DNA of 64,000 nt, from contig CAKZRQ010000006.1 in NCBI GenBank assembly GCA_937146645.1, positions 62,001-126,000 of the forward strand. The letters are read 5' to 3'. Made by a program: the position numbers and the translations under genes. Under the pieces are notes generated by a model. It was not told the origin of the DNA and did no database searches. It worked only from the letters and a program-made list of their open reading frames with translations. Shown in pieces: positions 53,089-62,221 of the stretch; position 1 is the first letter of the stretch; every line of letters begins with the position of its first letter. This DNA is from an uncultured Cyclobacteriaceae bacterium. Lineage in GTDB: Bacteria; Bacteroidota; Bacteroidia; Cytophagales; Cyclobacteriaceae.

Positions 53089-55215
53089 ATGGCCCGATCC
53101 CGCATTAGCCCATCAGCAATTCTAGAAAACCTACTTTTCGTATGGTTTGGCTTTTCCGCGATTCTTTTAGTCGGAATAGAAATCGCAAGTATTCCTCCTT
53201 TTCTTCAAGTATTGGGAAGAGCTCACCCCCTTCTATTACACTTCCCCATAGTTTTGGTGATGGGAGGATTGTTGTTTTGGATTTTACCCAAGTCTTACAA
53301 AAGTGAAGCATACACTCAGATTGCTCCTTTTCTTTTGCTTTTGGGCGCAAATTTCTCCGGGATCACGGTAATCGCAGGTTTAGTGTTATCCAGTGAGGGG
53401 TATGAAGGCGATGCGCTCTTTTGGCATCAGTGGGCCGGTATGATCACCTTTTGGGGAGGAAGTTTTTTCTATTTTTTTCAAAAAAGAAAGCAAAATGCAC
53501 TTCAAATTCCTTCAATCCTTTTGATGCTTTGTATTGTTTTGACCGGACATTGGGGAGCTGCCATCACGCATGGGGAGGATTTCTTACTAGCTCCACTCAA
53601 AACAGCTGAACCTGAGGTCACACTAGCCGAGGCGGAAGTTTTTGAGCACCTAGTCCGACCGATTCTAAAGAGTAAATGCGAGAGCTGCCATCGAGACGGA
53701 AAGGTAAAAGGTGAGCTTCGGATGGATATTGTAGAAGGCTTACAAAAAGGTGGCAAATCAGGACCTTTTATCCTTGCTGGCGACCTTGACAATTCCCTTT
53801 TAATTCAACGAATCAATCTGCCCTTGGAAGAGGAGGAGCATATGCCTCCCAAGAATAAAACCCAGCTCACCGAAGAGGAAATGAATATTTTGACTGCTTG
53901 GGTCAATTCAGGAGCAACTTTTGATCAAAAAGTCGCTGATCTTCCTGAAGAGCATGAATTATTTCAATTTGCATCTAAGACCTTCGATAGTAAACAGGAG
54001 TATGATTTTGATGCAGTATCTGATGAAAAGCTTGAAGAGCTGAATACATTTTTCAGAAAAGTAAATCCCATCTATCCTGAGTCCCCTGCATTGGAACTCT
54101 CCTACTTTGGAATTGCTGCTTTTGACCCAAAATCGCTTTCTGACTTGCAGGAAATCAGGACTCAATTGATTTCCTTGAATTTGGACAAAATGCCTCTTGG
54201 TAATGCTTCACTGGATTTTCTAAATGATTTCCCAAATCTTGAAAAGCTATCCTTGAATTTTGCAGAGCTTGATGAAGATCAATTGGAGCGCATCCCAAAT
54301 ATTGAGAGCTTGAAAGAGCTTTCACTTTCCGGAATTCAACTTTCAGAAGCTGCCATGGAGAGAATTTCGGCTATGAAAAACCTTGAAAAGCTTTTTCTCT
54401 GGCAGACAGGACTATCCGCTGAACAAAAAGCCAATTTAAGAGCTCAATTACCAAAAACCGAAATTGACTTTGGCTTTGATGGATCGGATGTAATTCTTCC
54501 TCTTAACCCTCCAAGAATCAAACAGGAGCGCATTTTATTTTCAGAAAGCCTAGAAATGGAGCTCAGCCACCCCATTCCATCTGTAGAAATCCGATACAGT
54601 ATTGATGGAACCGAGCCAGACAGCTTGTCAAGTCCCGTTTACGAATCACCTATCACAGTGACAAGTTCCGGAAAAATAAGGGCAAAAGCTTTTGCGAAAG
54701 GGTGGATTGGATCACAGGAAGTTAGTTCCGTATTTATGAAATCCGGAATCAAACCTACAGAATATCTCTTGTTGACCCAGCCAAACCCAAGATATCAGGG
54801 CGATCTTGAAGAGACGCTTTTCGACCAAATCAAAGGAGAAAATAATCACACTTCTGGTGAGTGGCTGGGCTACAGCGAAGATCCGTTTGTAGCTGAGTTG
54901 ATGCTGAAGGAAAGTCAGTCAATTTCAGAATTGGCGATTAGTTTACTTTACAATGAATCAGCCTATATTTTTCCTCCTACTCGGGTAGAAATCATTGGTT
55001 GGAAGAATGGAAAAAGCACCATTATTCATTCTGAAAAACCAGAACAGTCCGAACAAATAGGAGAAATCAGATCCGAACTTCTTTCCTATTCTTTGAAAGA
55101 TGCTGATTTTGAAAAAATTCAAGTCAAACTCTACCCCATCCAATCACTTCCACCTTGGCATCCCGGAGCAGGAGCCAAAGGATGGGTATTTGTCGATGAA
55201 ATTCTTTTAAACTGA
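53089..55215 (+). CDS. DUF2231-cytochrome-LRR-chitobiase C fusion membrane protein
   Basis: 708 residues. Five TM segments (~15-160) of DUF2231 type (LGRAHPLLLHFPIVLVMGGL, HQWAGMITFWGG) anchor it in the inner membrane. A PSCyt1-like haem domain follows (CESCH at 197-201; HMPPKNKTQLTEEEMNILTAW). Residues ~300-450 form leucine-rich repeats (LDFLNDFPNLEKLSLNFAEL). Residues ~460-545 match the chitobiase/hexosaminidase C-terminal domain (IRYSIDGTEPDSLSSPVYE), and the C-terminus (~560-708) looks like a carbohydrate-binding jelly roll of the F5/8 type. The ATG follows the DUF1501 stop without a gap. It may pass electrons to the periplasmic partner while holding a glycan. Confidence 0.85.
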   Translation: MARSRISPSAILENLLFVWFGFSAILLVGIEIASIPPFLQVLGRAHPLLLHFPIVLVMGGLLFWILPKSYKSEAYTQIAPFLLLLGANFSGITVIAGLVLSSEGYEGDALFWHQWAGMITFWGGSFFYFFQKRKQNALQIPSILLMLCIVLTGHWGAAITHGEDFLLAPLKTAEPEVTLAEAEVFEHLVRPILKSKCESCHRDGKVKGELRMDIVEGLQKGGKSGPFILAGDLDNSLLIQRINLPLEEEEHMPPKNKTQLTEEEMNILTAWVNSGATFDQKVADLPEEHELFQFASKTFDSKQEYDFDAVSDEKLEELNTFFRKVNPIYPESPALELSYFGIAAFDPKSLSDLQEIRTQLISLNLDKMPLGNASLDFLNDFPNLEKLSLNFAELDEDQLERIPNIESLKELSLSGIQLSEAAMERISAMKNLEKLFLWQTGLSAEQKANLRAQLPKTEIDFGFDGSDVILPLNPPRIKQERILFSESLEMELSHPIPSVEIRYSIDGTEPDSLSSPVYESPITVTSSGKIRAKAFAKGWIGSQEVSSVFMKSGIKPTEYLLLTQPNPRYQGDLEETLFDQIKGENNHTSGEWLGYSEDPFVAELMLKESQSISELAISLLYNESAYIFPPTRVEIIGWKNGKSTIIHSEKPEQSEQIGEIRSELLSYSLKDADFEKIQVKLYPIQSLPPWHPGAGAKGWVFVDEILLN

Positions 55216-55219
55216 AGTT

Positions 55220-55957
55220 ATGGAAAAGGCATTTGAGCGGTTTCATAGACTCATCCTATCCAAACTCAAAGGAGCTTTCTCACAGGAGCAAGAGATTCTT
55301 CAGGCTTCAGAATGGGTCGCAAGCACCATTCAAAATGAAGGTTGGATTTACACTGCTGGAACGGGCCATTCCCATCTTTTAGCAGAAGAGATTTTTTACC
55401 GCGCAGGGGGATTTGCAAGGGTTTACCCAATATTAGATCCACCCTTGATGCTTCATGAAAGTGCTTCGAAAAGCTCTCTACTCGAACGGGAAGAAGGATA
55501 TGCCTATAAAATCCTGAGTCAAATAAACTTAAGCTCAAAGGATACTCTTATAATCGCTTCAAATTCAGGGAGAAATGCTGTAACGATTGAACTTGCTCAA
55601 GCATTCCAAAATCAAGGAGCAAAGGTAATTTGTATAACCAACCTTGCTCATAGTCGATCTGTGGTATCACGACATAGTTCCGGTTTGAAGCTTTACCAAG
55701 TAAGTGATTTGGTTCTGGATAATCAGGGTGAAATCGGTGATGCTGCAGTTGAGATTTCAGGAATTCCGGGAAAAGTAGGAGCAACTTCCACGGTGATCGG
55801 AGCAGCACTTCTTCAAGCCATCATGGCGCAGGCTGTGGAGAGCTTAGTCAAAGCTGGCACGATTCCAGAACTTTTCATCAGTGCCAATACCGAAGAGGGC
55901 GAAAAATATAATGACAGCCTTTTGGAGAAATACAAAGGACAAGTTCCTCCGCTTTAA
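55220..55957 (+). CDS. SIS-domain sugar-phosphate protein (UPF0309-like)
   Basis: 245 residues, cytosolic, one SIS domain. IYTAGTGHSHLLAEEIFYRAGG, LIIASNSGRNAVTIELAQAF and GATSTVIGAALLQAIMAQAVE match UPF0309-type proteins related to N-acetylmuramic acid-6-phosphate etherase/GlmS isomerase domains. It probably isomerises or deaminates a phosphorylated amino sugar, but the substrate is not readable. It starts four bases after the fusion gene and its stop overlaps that of the convergent GH20 gene. Confidence 0.88.
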   Translation: MEKAFERFHRLILSKLKGAFSQEQEILQASEWVASTIQNEGWIYTAGTGHSHLLAEEIFYRAGGFARVYPILDPPLMLHESASKSSLLEREEGYAYKILSQINLSSKDTLIIASNSGRNAVTIELAQAFQNQGAKVICITNLAHSRSVVSRHSSGLKLYQVSDLVLDNQGEIGDAAVEISGIPGKVGATSTVIGAALLQAIMAQAVESLVKAGTIPELFISANTEEGEKYNDSLLEKYKGQVPPL

Positions 55958-58494
55958 TTTTCCAACCAACTCACATGACTACCTTGGCCACTTTTTGTAA
56001 ATGCTTTAAATCGGAGTTTTTCCGAAAAAGGAATAGGTTCTGAATAAAGAGAGCTTTCTGCTGTAGGTTCAGAACCATCCGTGGTAAAACGAATAATCAA
56101 ACCAGGTAACTCAGTATTAGCATACACCATTCCTTCACGCAATTGAAGTCCGGGAGGTGAAATGGAAATTTCATATCCTCCATTAATTTTCTCCAGCTTA
56201 GGAAGTTCAATTTGACCAACTTGGTTAGCGAAAATATTCCACTCCAATTCTCGCATTTCTAATTTTTCCCGAATAGTACTAGCTTCCGACCAATTTGGAT
56301 CTCCGACCCATGCACGTTCGGTAAGTGCTAAGAAACGAGGTAAAAGGTAAGATTCTAGCATTTCTGGGCTTTTTACTGTCTCCGTCCAAATCTGTCCTTG
56401 AATCCCTAGAATATTTTCTTTTCCCTTTTCGGTGAGTTTTTCAAATGATTGCTCCGCTTCTTCCCAATCCCAAGGCTTTCCTTCCACGGTCTCGTCGTGA
56501 GATAGGTGGAATTTTCCCGGTACAGTTTGCCAGGTATTGAATAAGCTCGTGACTCCAGACCAGGTATGTCCCCGATCTCGTGGATCCCAACTTGATGAAA
56601 GGTCAAAATAGTAATTGGCGCTGGAGGAGATCACTACAGGATACCCAGCATTAGCCAATCTATAAGCCATATCTTCCCCTCCCCAACCGGCAACGGCATT
56701 CCAAGCATACAGCTGCCAAGAACGATCCGAAAAATCAGGATTAGGGATGACTTCCCCCCCTTCAAGCTTTTGTCCTATCTCTTCCCAACCGGCTTGTTGG
56801 ATACCTTGACGCTTCAAAAAATATCCAATTCGAGATCGAAAATAATCACCCAAGCCCGCCTTAGTCATAGACTTGTTATCTTTCAAAAACTGCTCGCAAA
56901 GCGGAGAATTTTCCCAAACTCCATGAGGTACCTCATCTCCTCCCGTATGGAAGGTTTTCAAGCTAAGTCCTGCATCTTCATAGACCGCTTTAATTTCGGA
57001 AACTACCGTTTCAAAAAAATTGTAAACAGACTCTCTACACACACAAATGGTATTATCTCGAAAATTTTGAGCAGATAGATAAGGCGAGTTGTCATTAGGG
57101 TCGATCAAGCGAAATTCCTCAGCTTTTTCAATTTCTCCGAGTTGACTAAATCGCTCGTATCGCTTCTCCATCGCCTTAATTGCAGCTCGAGAATGAGCAG
57201 GAAAACCAATTTCAGGAATCACTTCAATCTTTCTTTCGGCAGCATAAAGAAGTATTTCTCTGAATTCCTCTTGAGTATAAAAACCAGAACCGGGTGATTG
57301 CCCTTTCTCTACTCCAGAGGCATAAAATGGCCACAAAAAGTCTGTTTCATTATCAGAAAAACCTCGCTGAGACGCATATTCAAACAATTCAGGTAGTGCT
57401 TTGACCTCAAGTCTCCATCCCTCATCATTAGCCAAGTGAAAATGAAAGGTATTTAGCTTATACAAAGCCATCAAATCCAGTATCCGAAAAATCTCATCTT
57501 TGGGCATAAAATTACGTCCTACATCCAAGAAGAATCCCCGATAGGGATAAGCAGGATGATCAGAAATGCTAATCTGCGGTAAAGTCAATTGATTGGAAAG
57601 CCCATCCCAGAAATTCGCTGACTGCAATGCTAAAAAAGATTGGACGCCATAGAAAGCGCCTTTTTCGTCAGAAGCAAGGATTAATACTCTTCTGTCCCGA
57701 ATTTCTAAGGAATAACCCTCTGATGGAAAGCCTTCCTTCCTCGAAATTCGAATCTGAACCGGTTTCTCTGCTCGGTCAACGTCAGGGTTGTAATGAGCCT
57801 TAATCTGCTTGGTAAGATAAGTCGCCGTCTCTGCAAAGACCTTATCCCCCACCACAGCCAAACCTGCCTGAGTAACCTGAATAGTTTCGCCTTGCCTTGA
57901 CCAAGAATGAGGCGTAGGAACAAAGGGAGGAATCTCTTCTACAGAAAGCTCCTTGAGCGATTCGTTTTGGGAAAATAAAATAGCTGGGGTGGGAACTGGC
58001 AATGGACTTCCTGCAGCATATTTTTCAAGGTCCCAAACACTCATTTCACGTTTTTGATACCTCAGATTACTAGCAATACTTCCATCTGCTAAGGTGAAAA
58101 TTAGTCCATCCGGCGCATGGCTATTTTTGAAATGAGGATTACGACTTAGGTATTCGATTTCGAGCTTTTCTCCAACAGGAATCAATCCTACAGCCTCTGA
58201 ACCGGTTAAAACAAAAAAGTCCCCAGCCAGATGCTTGATCTCATAGTCAGGGGATTTGAGTTGAGCATTCAGGTCGAAAAAGATGCTATTGAAATACAAC
58301 TTCCATCCTGGTTGAATAGCTACCTCACTCTGATTTTCGATTATAAATTTAGCCTGATGGGAATAGGGCTCAGAAAGCTTGTTTTCAATAAGATCCCATT
58401 CAATTTTCAGAGATTTTTCGGCTTGATTTTGAGCACTGCAAGCAATGGATAGCGAGAAACAAATCATTGAAATAAGGAGAAGTATCCGTTTCAT
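55954..58494 (-). CDS. GH20 beta-N-acetylhexosaminidase, lipoprotein
   Basis: 846 residues. The signal ends LSIAC with lipidated C19. Order: CHB_HEX-type N-terminal domain (~30-170), GH20 domain-2 (~190-310), the GH20 catalytic barrel (PYRGFFLDVGRNFMP, HFHLANDEGWR, the pair D520-E521 in TFHTGGDEVPHG), and a chitobiase C-terminal domain (~760-846, IIRFTTDGSEPTAESSLY). Substrate-assisted catalysis releases terminal GlcNAc/GalNAc. It is probably on the cell surface or in the periplasm. The same CHB C-terminal domain is present in the convergent cytochrome fusion, tying the two transcripts functionally. Confidence 0.95.
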   Translation of the reverse strand: MKRILLLISMICFSLSIACSAQNQAEKSLKIEWDLIENKLSEPYSHQAKFIIENQSEVAIQPGWKLYFNSIFFDLNAQLKSPDYEIKHLAGDFFVLTGSEAVGLIPVGEKLEIEYLSRNPHFKNSHAPDGLIFTLADGSIASNLRYQKREMSVWDLEKYAAGSPLPVPTPAILFSQNESLKELSVEEIPPFVPTPHSWSRQGETIQVTQAGLAVVGDKVFAETATYLTKQIKAHYNPDVDRAEKPVQIRISRKEGFPSEGYSLEIRDRRVLILASDEKGAFYGVQSFLALQSANFWDGLSNQLTLPQISISDHPAYPYRGFFLDVGRNFMPKDEIFRILDLMALYKLNTFHFHLANDEGWRLEVKALPELFEYASQRGFSDNETDFLWPFYASGVEKGQSPGSGFYTQEEFREILLYAAERKIEVIPEIGFPAHSRAAIKAMEKRYERFSQLGEIEKAEEFRLIDPNDNSPYLSAQNFRDNTICVCRESVYNFFETVVSEIKAVYEDAGLSLKTFHTGGDEVPHGVWENSPLCEQFLKDNKSMTKAGLGDYFRSRIGYFLKRQGIQQAGWEEIGQKLEGGEVIPNPDFSDRSWQLYAWNAVAGWGGEDMAYRLANAGYPVVISSSANYYFDLSSSWDPRDRGHTWSGVTSLFNTWQTVPGKFHLSHDETVEGKPWDWEEAEQSFEKLTEKGKENILGIQGQIWTETVKSPEMLESYLLPRFLALTERAWVGDPNWSEASTIREKLEMRELEWNIFANQVGQIELPKLEKINGGYEISISPPGLQLREGMVYANTELPGLIIRFTTDGSEPTAESSLYSEPIPFSEKLRFKAFTKSGQGSHVSWLEN

Positions 58495-58521
58495 GGTCTT
58501 GTGATTTCTTCTTTCCGAACT

Positions 58522-59397
58522 TTAATTTCCAATGTTAAAAATAAATGCCCGGTACTTCAAAAGGGCAACGAAAATTGCCCCACCAAAGGCATTTCCCAAG
58601 AGGGCTGTGGATTGAAATGTCAAATAGTCTGAGAGGTGAATTTGATCAGAAACTAGAAAGCCTGAAAATACCTCAATGCTACCAATAATGCTGTGATGAA
58701 GACCTGCAAAAGATAGAACTGTGGTGATCAGAAAGATGATCACAATCCGACTTATGGTATCTCTGGAGGAAGCTAAAAGCCAAGATAAAAGTCCCATCAG
58801 CCAGCCTGCAATGATTGCGCTGACAAATATCACAGGGACGGTTCCATGCAATACATGCATCGCGATAGCTTCAACTACTTCATGGTCAAATATCTCCAGC
58901 CTCGGTCCCAGCCAAGTCAGAACAAAACTCATAAAATAACCCCCGAGAAGGTTGCCTGCTATGACCAATCCCCATAGCTTTAACATACTGCCGATTGACC
59001 GCTTCTTATTAAGCACAGGCAAAGTCAATAAAGCTGTCTGCTCAGTAAAGAGAATGCTCTGACCCAATACTACCAAAATGAATCCAATTGGATAAACTAG
59101 TGAAATGGTTTTGAAAATCTCGGTCTCGTCTGACCTGCCTTCCAGAAAGAAGTAAAATGTACAGAGCAACAGAAAGCTAAAACTGATTTCCAATCCAGCT
59201 GCAAAAGAACTCAAAAGAATGCTACTGGAATTTTTATCATAAGTCTCCAGAGCCTCAGTAATTTGATCCCGAAGAATTTCTCCATGAGTTTTAGCTCCGT
59301 CTGTCTTCTTCTTAGAAGTTTTATTGATTTCACGGTCTATTTCCCGCTGCTTTTCTTCTTCGAGCTGTTCGGGTGTCTTATTTTTTTTCCAAATCAT
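58522..59397 (-). CDS. formate/nitrite transporter-family channel (YfdC-like)
   Basis: 291 residues. A charged cytosolic N-terminus (~1-50, KTPEQLEEEKQREIDREIN) precedes six TM helices of the FNT fold (GAGLEISFSFLL-type SSFAAGLEISFSFLL, ILVVLGQSILFTEQ, WGLVIAGNLLGGYF, FAGLHHSIIGSIEVF, FQSTALLGNAFGGA). The paired GNLLGG and GNAFGG half-helix motifs are typical. The closest type is YfdC, of unknown substrate. Stands alone between GH20 and a hypothetical gene. Confidence 0.9.
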   Translation of the reverse strand: MIWKKNKTPEQLEEEKQREIDREINKTSKKKTDGAKTHGEILRDQITEALETYDKNSSSILLSSFAAGLEISFSFLLLCTFYFFLEGRSDETEIFKTISLVYPIGFILVVLGQSILFTEQTALLTLPVLNKKRSIGSMLKLWGLVIAGNLLGGYFMSFVLTWLGPRLEIFDHEVVEAIAMHVLHGTVPVIFVSAIIAGWLMGLLSWLLASSRDTISRIVIIFLITTVLSFAGLHHSIIGSIEVFSGFLVSDQIHLSDYLTFQSTALLGNAFGGAIFVALLKYRAFIFNIGN

Positions 59398-59436
59398 AGT
59401 TTGACAGGGATCAGCATTTCACTGAAAATTAACTTA

Positions 59437-60471
59437 TCAGTAATTTCTGCAAGCTAAGACAATTTGATTTTCAAAGACCCTATCATTTTTAAGGATATTG
59501 AAAAAATCCTCTAAAAACCGGACAGACTCTCGGTACTGACTGGAAGTCATGTATTCTTCATAATCGGACACCACCTCAAAAATTCGCTCTTCTTTTTGCA
59601 AAAACTCGTCTCTTACCGTATAAAAAACCTCCTTTTCCCTACAAAAACCTCGATACAATCGATCTGTCACACTTTCAATATCAACCAAATCACTCACCTG
59701 TGCATAAGGAGGATTGACTAAGCCAGTCATATCAAAATCATAGGCAAGTGGGACCAATTTTTCTCCTGGAAGCATGAGTGTTTTGGAATTATGCTTGAAA
59801 AGACCTGAAAAATCCGTATTTCCGATCATCATCTGAAAGAAATCATGCCTAACCGCAGGCAAATCTTCCAAAAGCGTTCCTAAAATCCTTTTGTCATCTA
59901 CAATTTCTCCATCAAAGCGATCTGCCACATCATCATCATCTTCCAAAAAGAAACCTAACATGACCTCTTCCTCATCCTTTTTATCCTCATTGATAAAAGT
60001 GACCCGCATCATTCGAGTTTCGAAAATATACTCACTTACTTCTTCAAAAAGTTGATAAGCCATAAACTCTTTCGCCAGATAAGACTCTGCTGTTTTAGAG
60101 CGTGAGCAGGGAAATACAACTTTGATACTTTTATTTTCCTCAAACATCGTCCCCTCACGATTCTTCTTTTTAATTTTCATCCGGAGGGGTGGATAATAGC
60201 AGTTACTGAGACGAAAATTCCCCCTCACGCGGAGTTCAATAGGCATTTCTTCCCACTCTCCATCGGGGGACTTCACCCAAACTAGTTCCTCGGTAAATGT
60301 GCTGTCATTAGTAGTGCTTCGAAGATCCTTAATTGAAAATGCCATCTTGATGTCGATGATTTCATTGGATTCAAATAGATCCTCTTGCGCGAAGGATATT
60401 GAAGCTGTAAAAATCAGAATGAACGGAAAATAAAGGCAAAAAGCAGTTGCCCTAGATGATAAATTAGTCAT
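59437..60471 (-). CDS. exported protein of unknown function, possibly CotH-kinase-like
   Basis: 344 residues, signal peptide ending SISFAQ. Mature: IELRVRGNFRLSNCYYPPLRMKI (CotH proteins have RGNSxxxxKKxxRLKF at the same place), SYLAKEFMAYQLFEEVSEYIFETRMM, a polyacidic loop (FFLEDDDDVADRFDGE), NTDFSGLFKHNSKTLM and LVPLAYDFDMTGLVNPPYA, where YDFD would match the catalytic WDxD of CotH. The likeness is partial and found by eye. A kinase role outside the cytosol would be unusual but known for CotH. Single gene. Confidence 0.65.
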   Translation of the reverse strand: MTNLSSRATAFCLYFPFILIFTASISFAQEDLFESNEIIDIKMAFSIKDLRSTTNDSTFTEELVWVKSPDGEWEEMPIELRVRGNFRLSNCYYPPLRMKIKKKNREGTMFEENKSIKVVFPCSRSKTAESYLAKEFMAYQLFEEVSEYIFETRMMRVTFINEDKKDEEEVMLGFFLEDDDDVADRFDGEIVDDKRILGTLLEDLPAVRHDFFQMMIGNTDFSGLFKHNSKTLMLPGEKLVPLAYDFDMTGLVNPPYAQVSDLVDIESVTDRLYRGFCREKEVFYTVRDEFLQKEERIFEVVSDYEEYMTSSQYRESVRFLEDFFNILKNDRVFENQIVLACRNY

Positions 60472-60548
60472 AAGAATTGATCGTCTTGTTAAAGTTCAAT
60501 TAATCTAGGAAAAAACACTTGGTTTTCAAGGTTTTAGTATGAAAAAGT

Positions 60549-60947
60549 CTAGCGGGGTCTAGCCTCCCAAATACGCATAAAAAGCATATGCGCCATCCTT
60601 CGGGCATGTTCCTTGGCATAGTTGGCTTGTTCTCCAATAAAATAGCGGTCAATAGTCTGAAACCACAATTCCAGCCAATTCCCAAAATGAACTTGATCAA
60701 CCTGATAGTCTACCTTTGCATCCACTTCCCGGTGAACTTGGGCAGGATTGAATTTTCCTTTGCCCGGACCTGTATTCAAAAGGATCATTTCCCAGAAATC
60801 GCTCAAATGAACTAGATGATGATCCCAATCAGTGACCACATGATTGAACACCGGTCCTAAATGCTCATGCTTTCGCACTTTTTCGTAGAATCTTCGAACC
60901 AAAAAATCTACATCCTTCCGACTTTCTATTTCCTTTCGAAGCTCCAT
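60549..60947 (-). CDS. group III truncated haemoglobin
   Basis: 132 residues, 2-over-2 globin fold. LVRRFYEKVRKHEHLGPVF is the N-terminal helix with the conserved Phe-Tyr, VTDWDHHLVHLSDFWEMIL the B/E region, HFGNWLELWFQTIDRYF the segment with the proximal His (VHF), and YAKEHARRMAHMLFMRIW the C-terminal helix. Group III globins bind oxygen and may handle NO or peroxide. The ATG overlaps the phosphodiesterase stop by one base (TAATG), so the two are co-translated. Confidence 0.94.
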   Translation of the reverse strand: MELRKEIESRKDVDFLVRRFYEKVRKHEHLGPVFNHVVTDWDHHLVHLSDFWEMILLNTGPGKGKFNPAQVHREVDAKVDYQVDQVHFGNWLELWFQTIDRYFIGEQANYAKEHARRMAHMLFMRIWEARPR

Positions 60948-62191
60948 TAATCTTTAAGTACGGGTTGAAGTACCTCAAGTTTTCCATCAATATTCGATGG
61001 AATAGGAAGACCCAAAATTTTACATATCAATGGATAAACATGAACGTTTTCGAAAGGCTCAATTACCAAGCCCTCCTTAATTTGAGGCCCTTTTGCATAG
61101 AAAATCCCATGCATAGACTTATAATCAGGGCTATATCCATGCTCTCCAAAAACATCGGTCTTCATACTTGCTGAACGATTTTGGTACCGAAAAATTCCGC
61201 GATCATCAGTCAAATAGTATCCCAAATCAGGAATAATCAATAAATCACCAAGTAGGTCACGGTGCAAGCTTAAATCCTGATAGTACTCTCGATCCTCCAC
61301 ATCCACTACATGAATGTGCTCTCCACGTGTTTCGATAGTCTGGATGATTTTTTTCTTTTCCGAAAGGTCATCCAAGTGCAAATGAACCAAAGCTCCTGAG
61401 TTGACCACACGAGCATTAATACCTTCTACCAAGGGATCTAGATTGATGAGCTTTTCCTTTGGAACAGCCTGCATTCCATGGTCGGAAACCAAAACGACGT
61501 GAATTGGTAAATCCAAACTTTTCAACCCTTCAAAAAGAGCTCCAAGCTCCCGATCTAACCTTTGTAAGGTATTGCTCAGCTGCTCATCATTATCTGGACC
61601 GTATCGATGCCCGGTATCATCCATATCCGAAAAGTACATGGTAATCAACTGAGGTCGCTCGTCCTCTGGAAGCTGAAGCCATTCGAAAACTTTCGATATA
61701 CGCTGAAGATTGGGCACTCTTCCATCATAGTCATAATAGTAAGATGGCCTCACGCCCTGAATATCTGCCTCACTCCCTACAAAAAAGTAACTCGCGGCAG
61801 TCATTTCATTTTGCTCAGCTAGAACCCAAAGTGGCGTCCCTCCATACCAAGTCCCATCGGTCACTACCTCTCGATTAGAAATAGAGTAACGCTGTTCTTT
61901 TTCGGGGTGCCAAAAATTGTTATCCACGATACCATGATGCTCCGGTTTAAGTCCGGTAGCGATGGTGTAGTGATTTGGAAAAGTCTTGGTTGGAAAGGAT
62001 GGAATCATTGCTTCTGCAGCTGTTCCTTCTGAAATAAACTTACTTAAATTTTCCGGCTTAAATCGCTCAACATAATCATAACGAAACCCATCCAAGGAAA
62101 TCAAGATCACATAATTTTTGGTACTTTCTTGAGAAAAAACCTTCCCTATGATCAGAAAAAAGAGAAAGGAAATGGATAGTATTTTCCGCAT
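60947..62191 (-). CDS. exported nucleotide pyrophosphatase/phosphodiesterase (NPP-type)
   Basis: The ATG at 62191 gives 414 residues with signal peptide MRKILSISFLFFLIIGKVFSQ; an upstream ATG (62221) adds ten residues. Alkaline-phosphatase-superfamily: metal Asp in ISLDGFRYDY, nucleophile Thr in SFPTKTFPNHYTIATG, DDTGHRYGP, LVSDHGM and FGEHGYSP supply the two-zinc site. NPPs cleave nucleotide pyrophosphates or phosphodiesters. It is periplasmic and precedes a truncated haemoglobin. Confidence 0.94.
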   Translation of the reverse strand: MRKILSISFLFFLIIGKVFSQESTKNYVILISLDGFRYDYVERFKPENLSKFISEGTAAEAMIPSFPTKTFPNHYTIATGLKPEHHGIVDNNFWHPEKEQRYSISNREVVTDGTWYGGTPLWVLAEQNEMTAASYFFVGSEADIQGVRPSYYYDYDGRVPNLQRISKVFEWLQLPEDERPQLITMYFSDMDDTGHRYGPDNDEQLSNTLQRLDRELGALFEGLKSLDLPIHVVLVSDHGMQAVPKEKLINLDPLVEGINARVVNSGALVHLHLDDLSEKKKIIQTIETRGEHIHVVDVEDREYYQDLSLHRDLLGDLLIIPDLGYYLTDDRGIFRYQNRSASMKTDVFGEHGYSPDYKSMHGIFYAKGPQIKEGLVIEPFENVHVYPLICKILGLPIPSNIDGKLEVLQPVLKD

Positions 62192-62221
62192 AAATTTTTG
62201 TTTCAAAATTACCTTTCCCAA

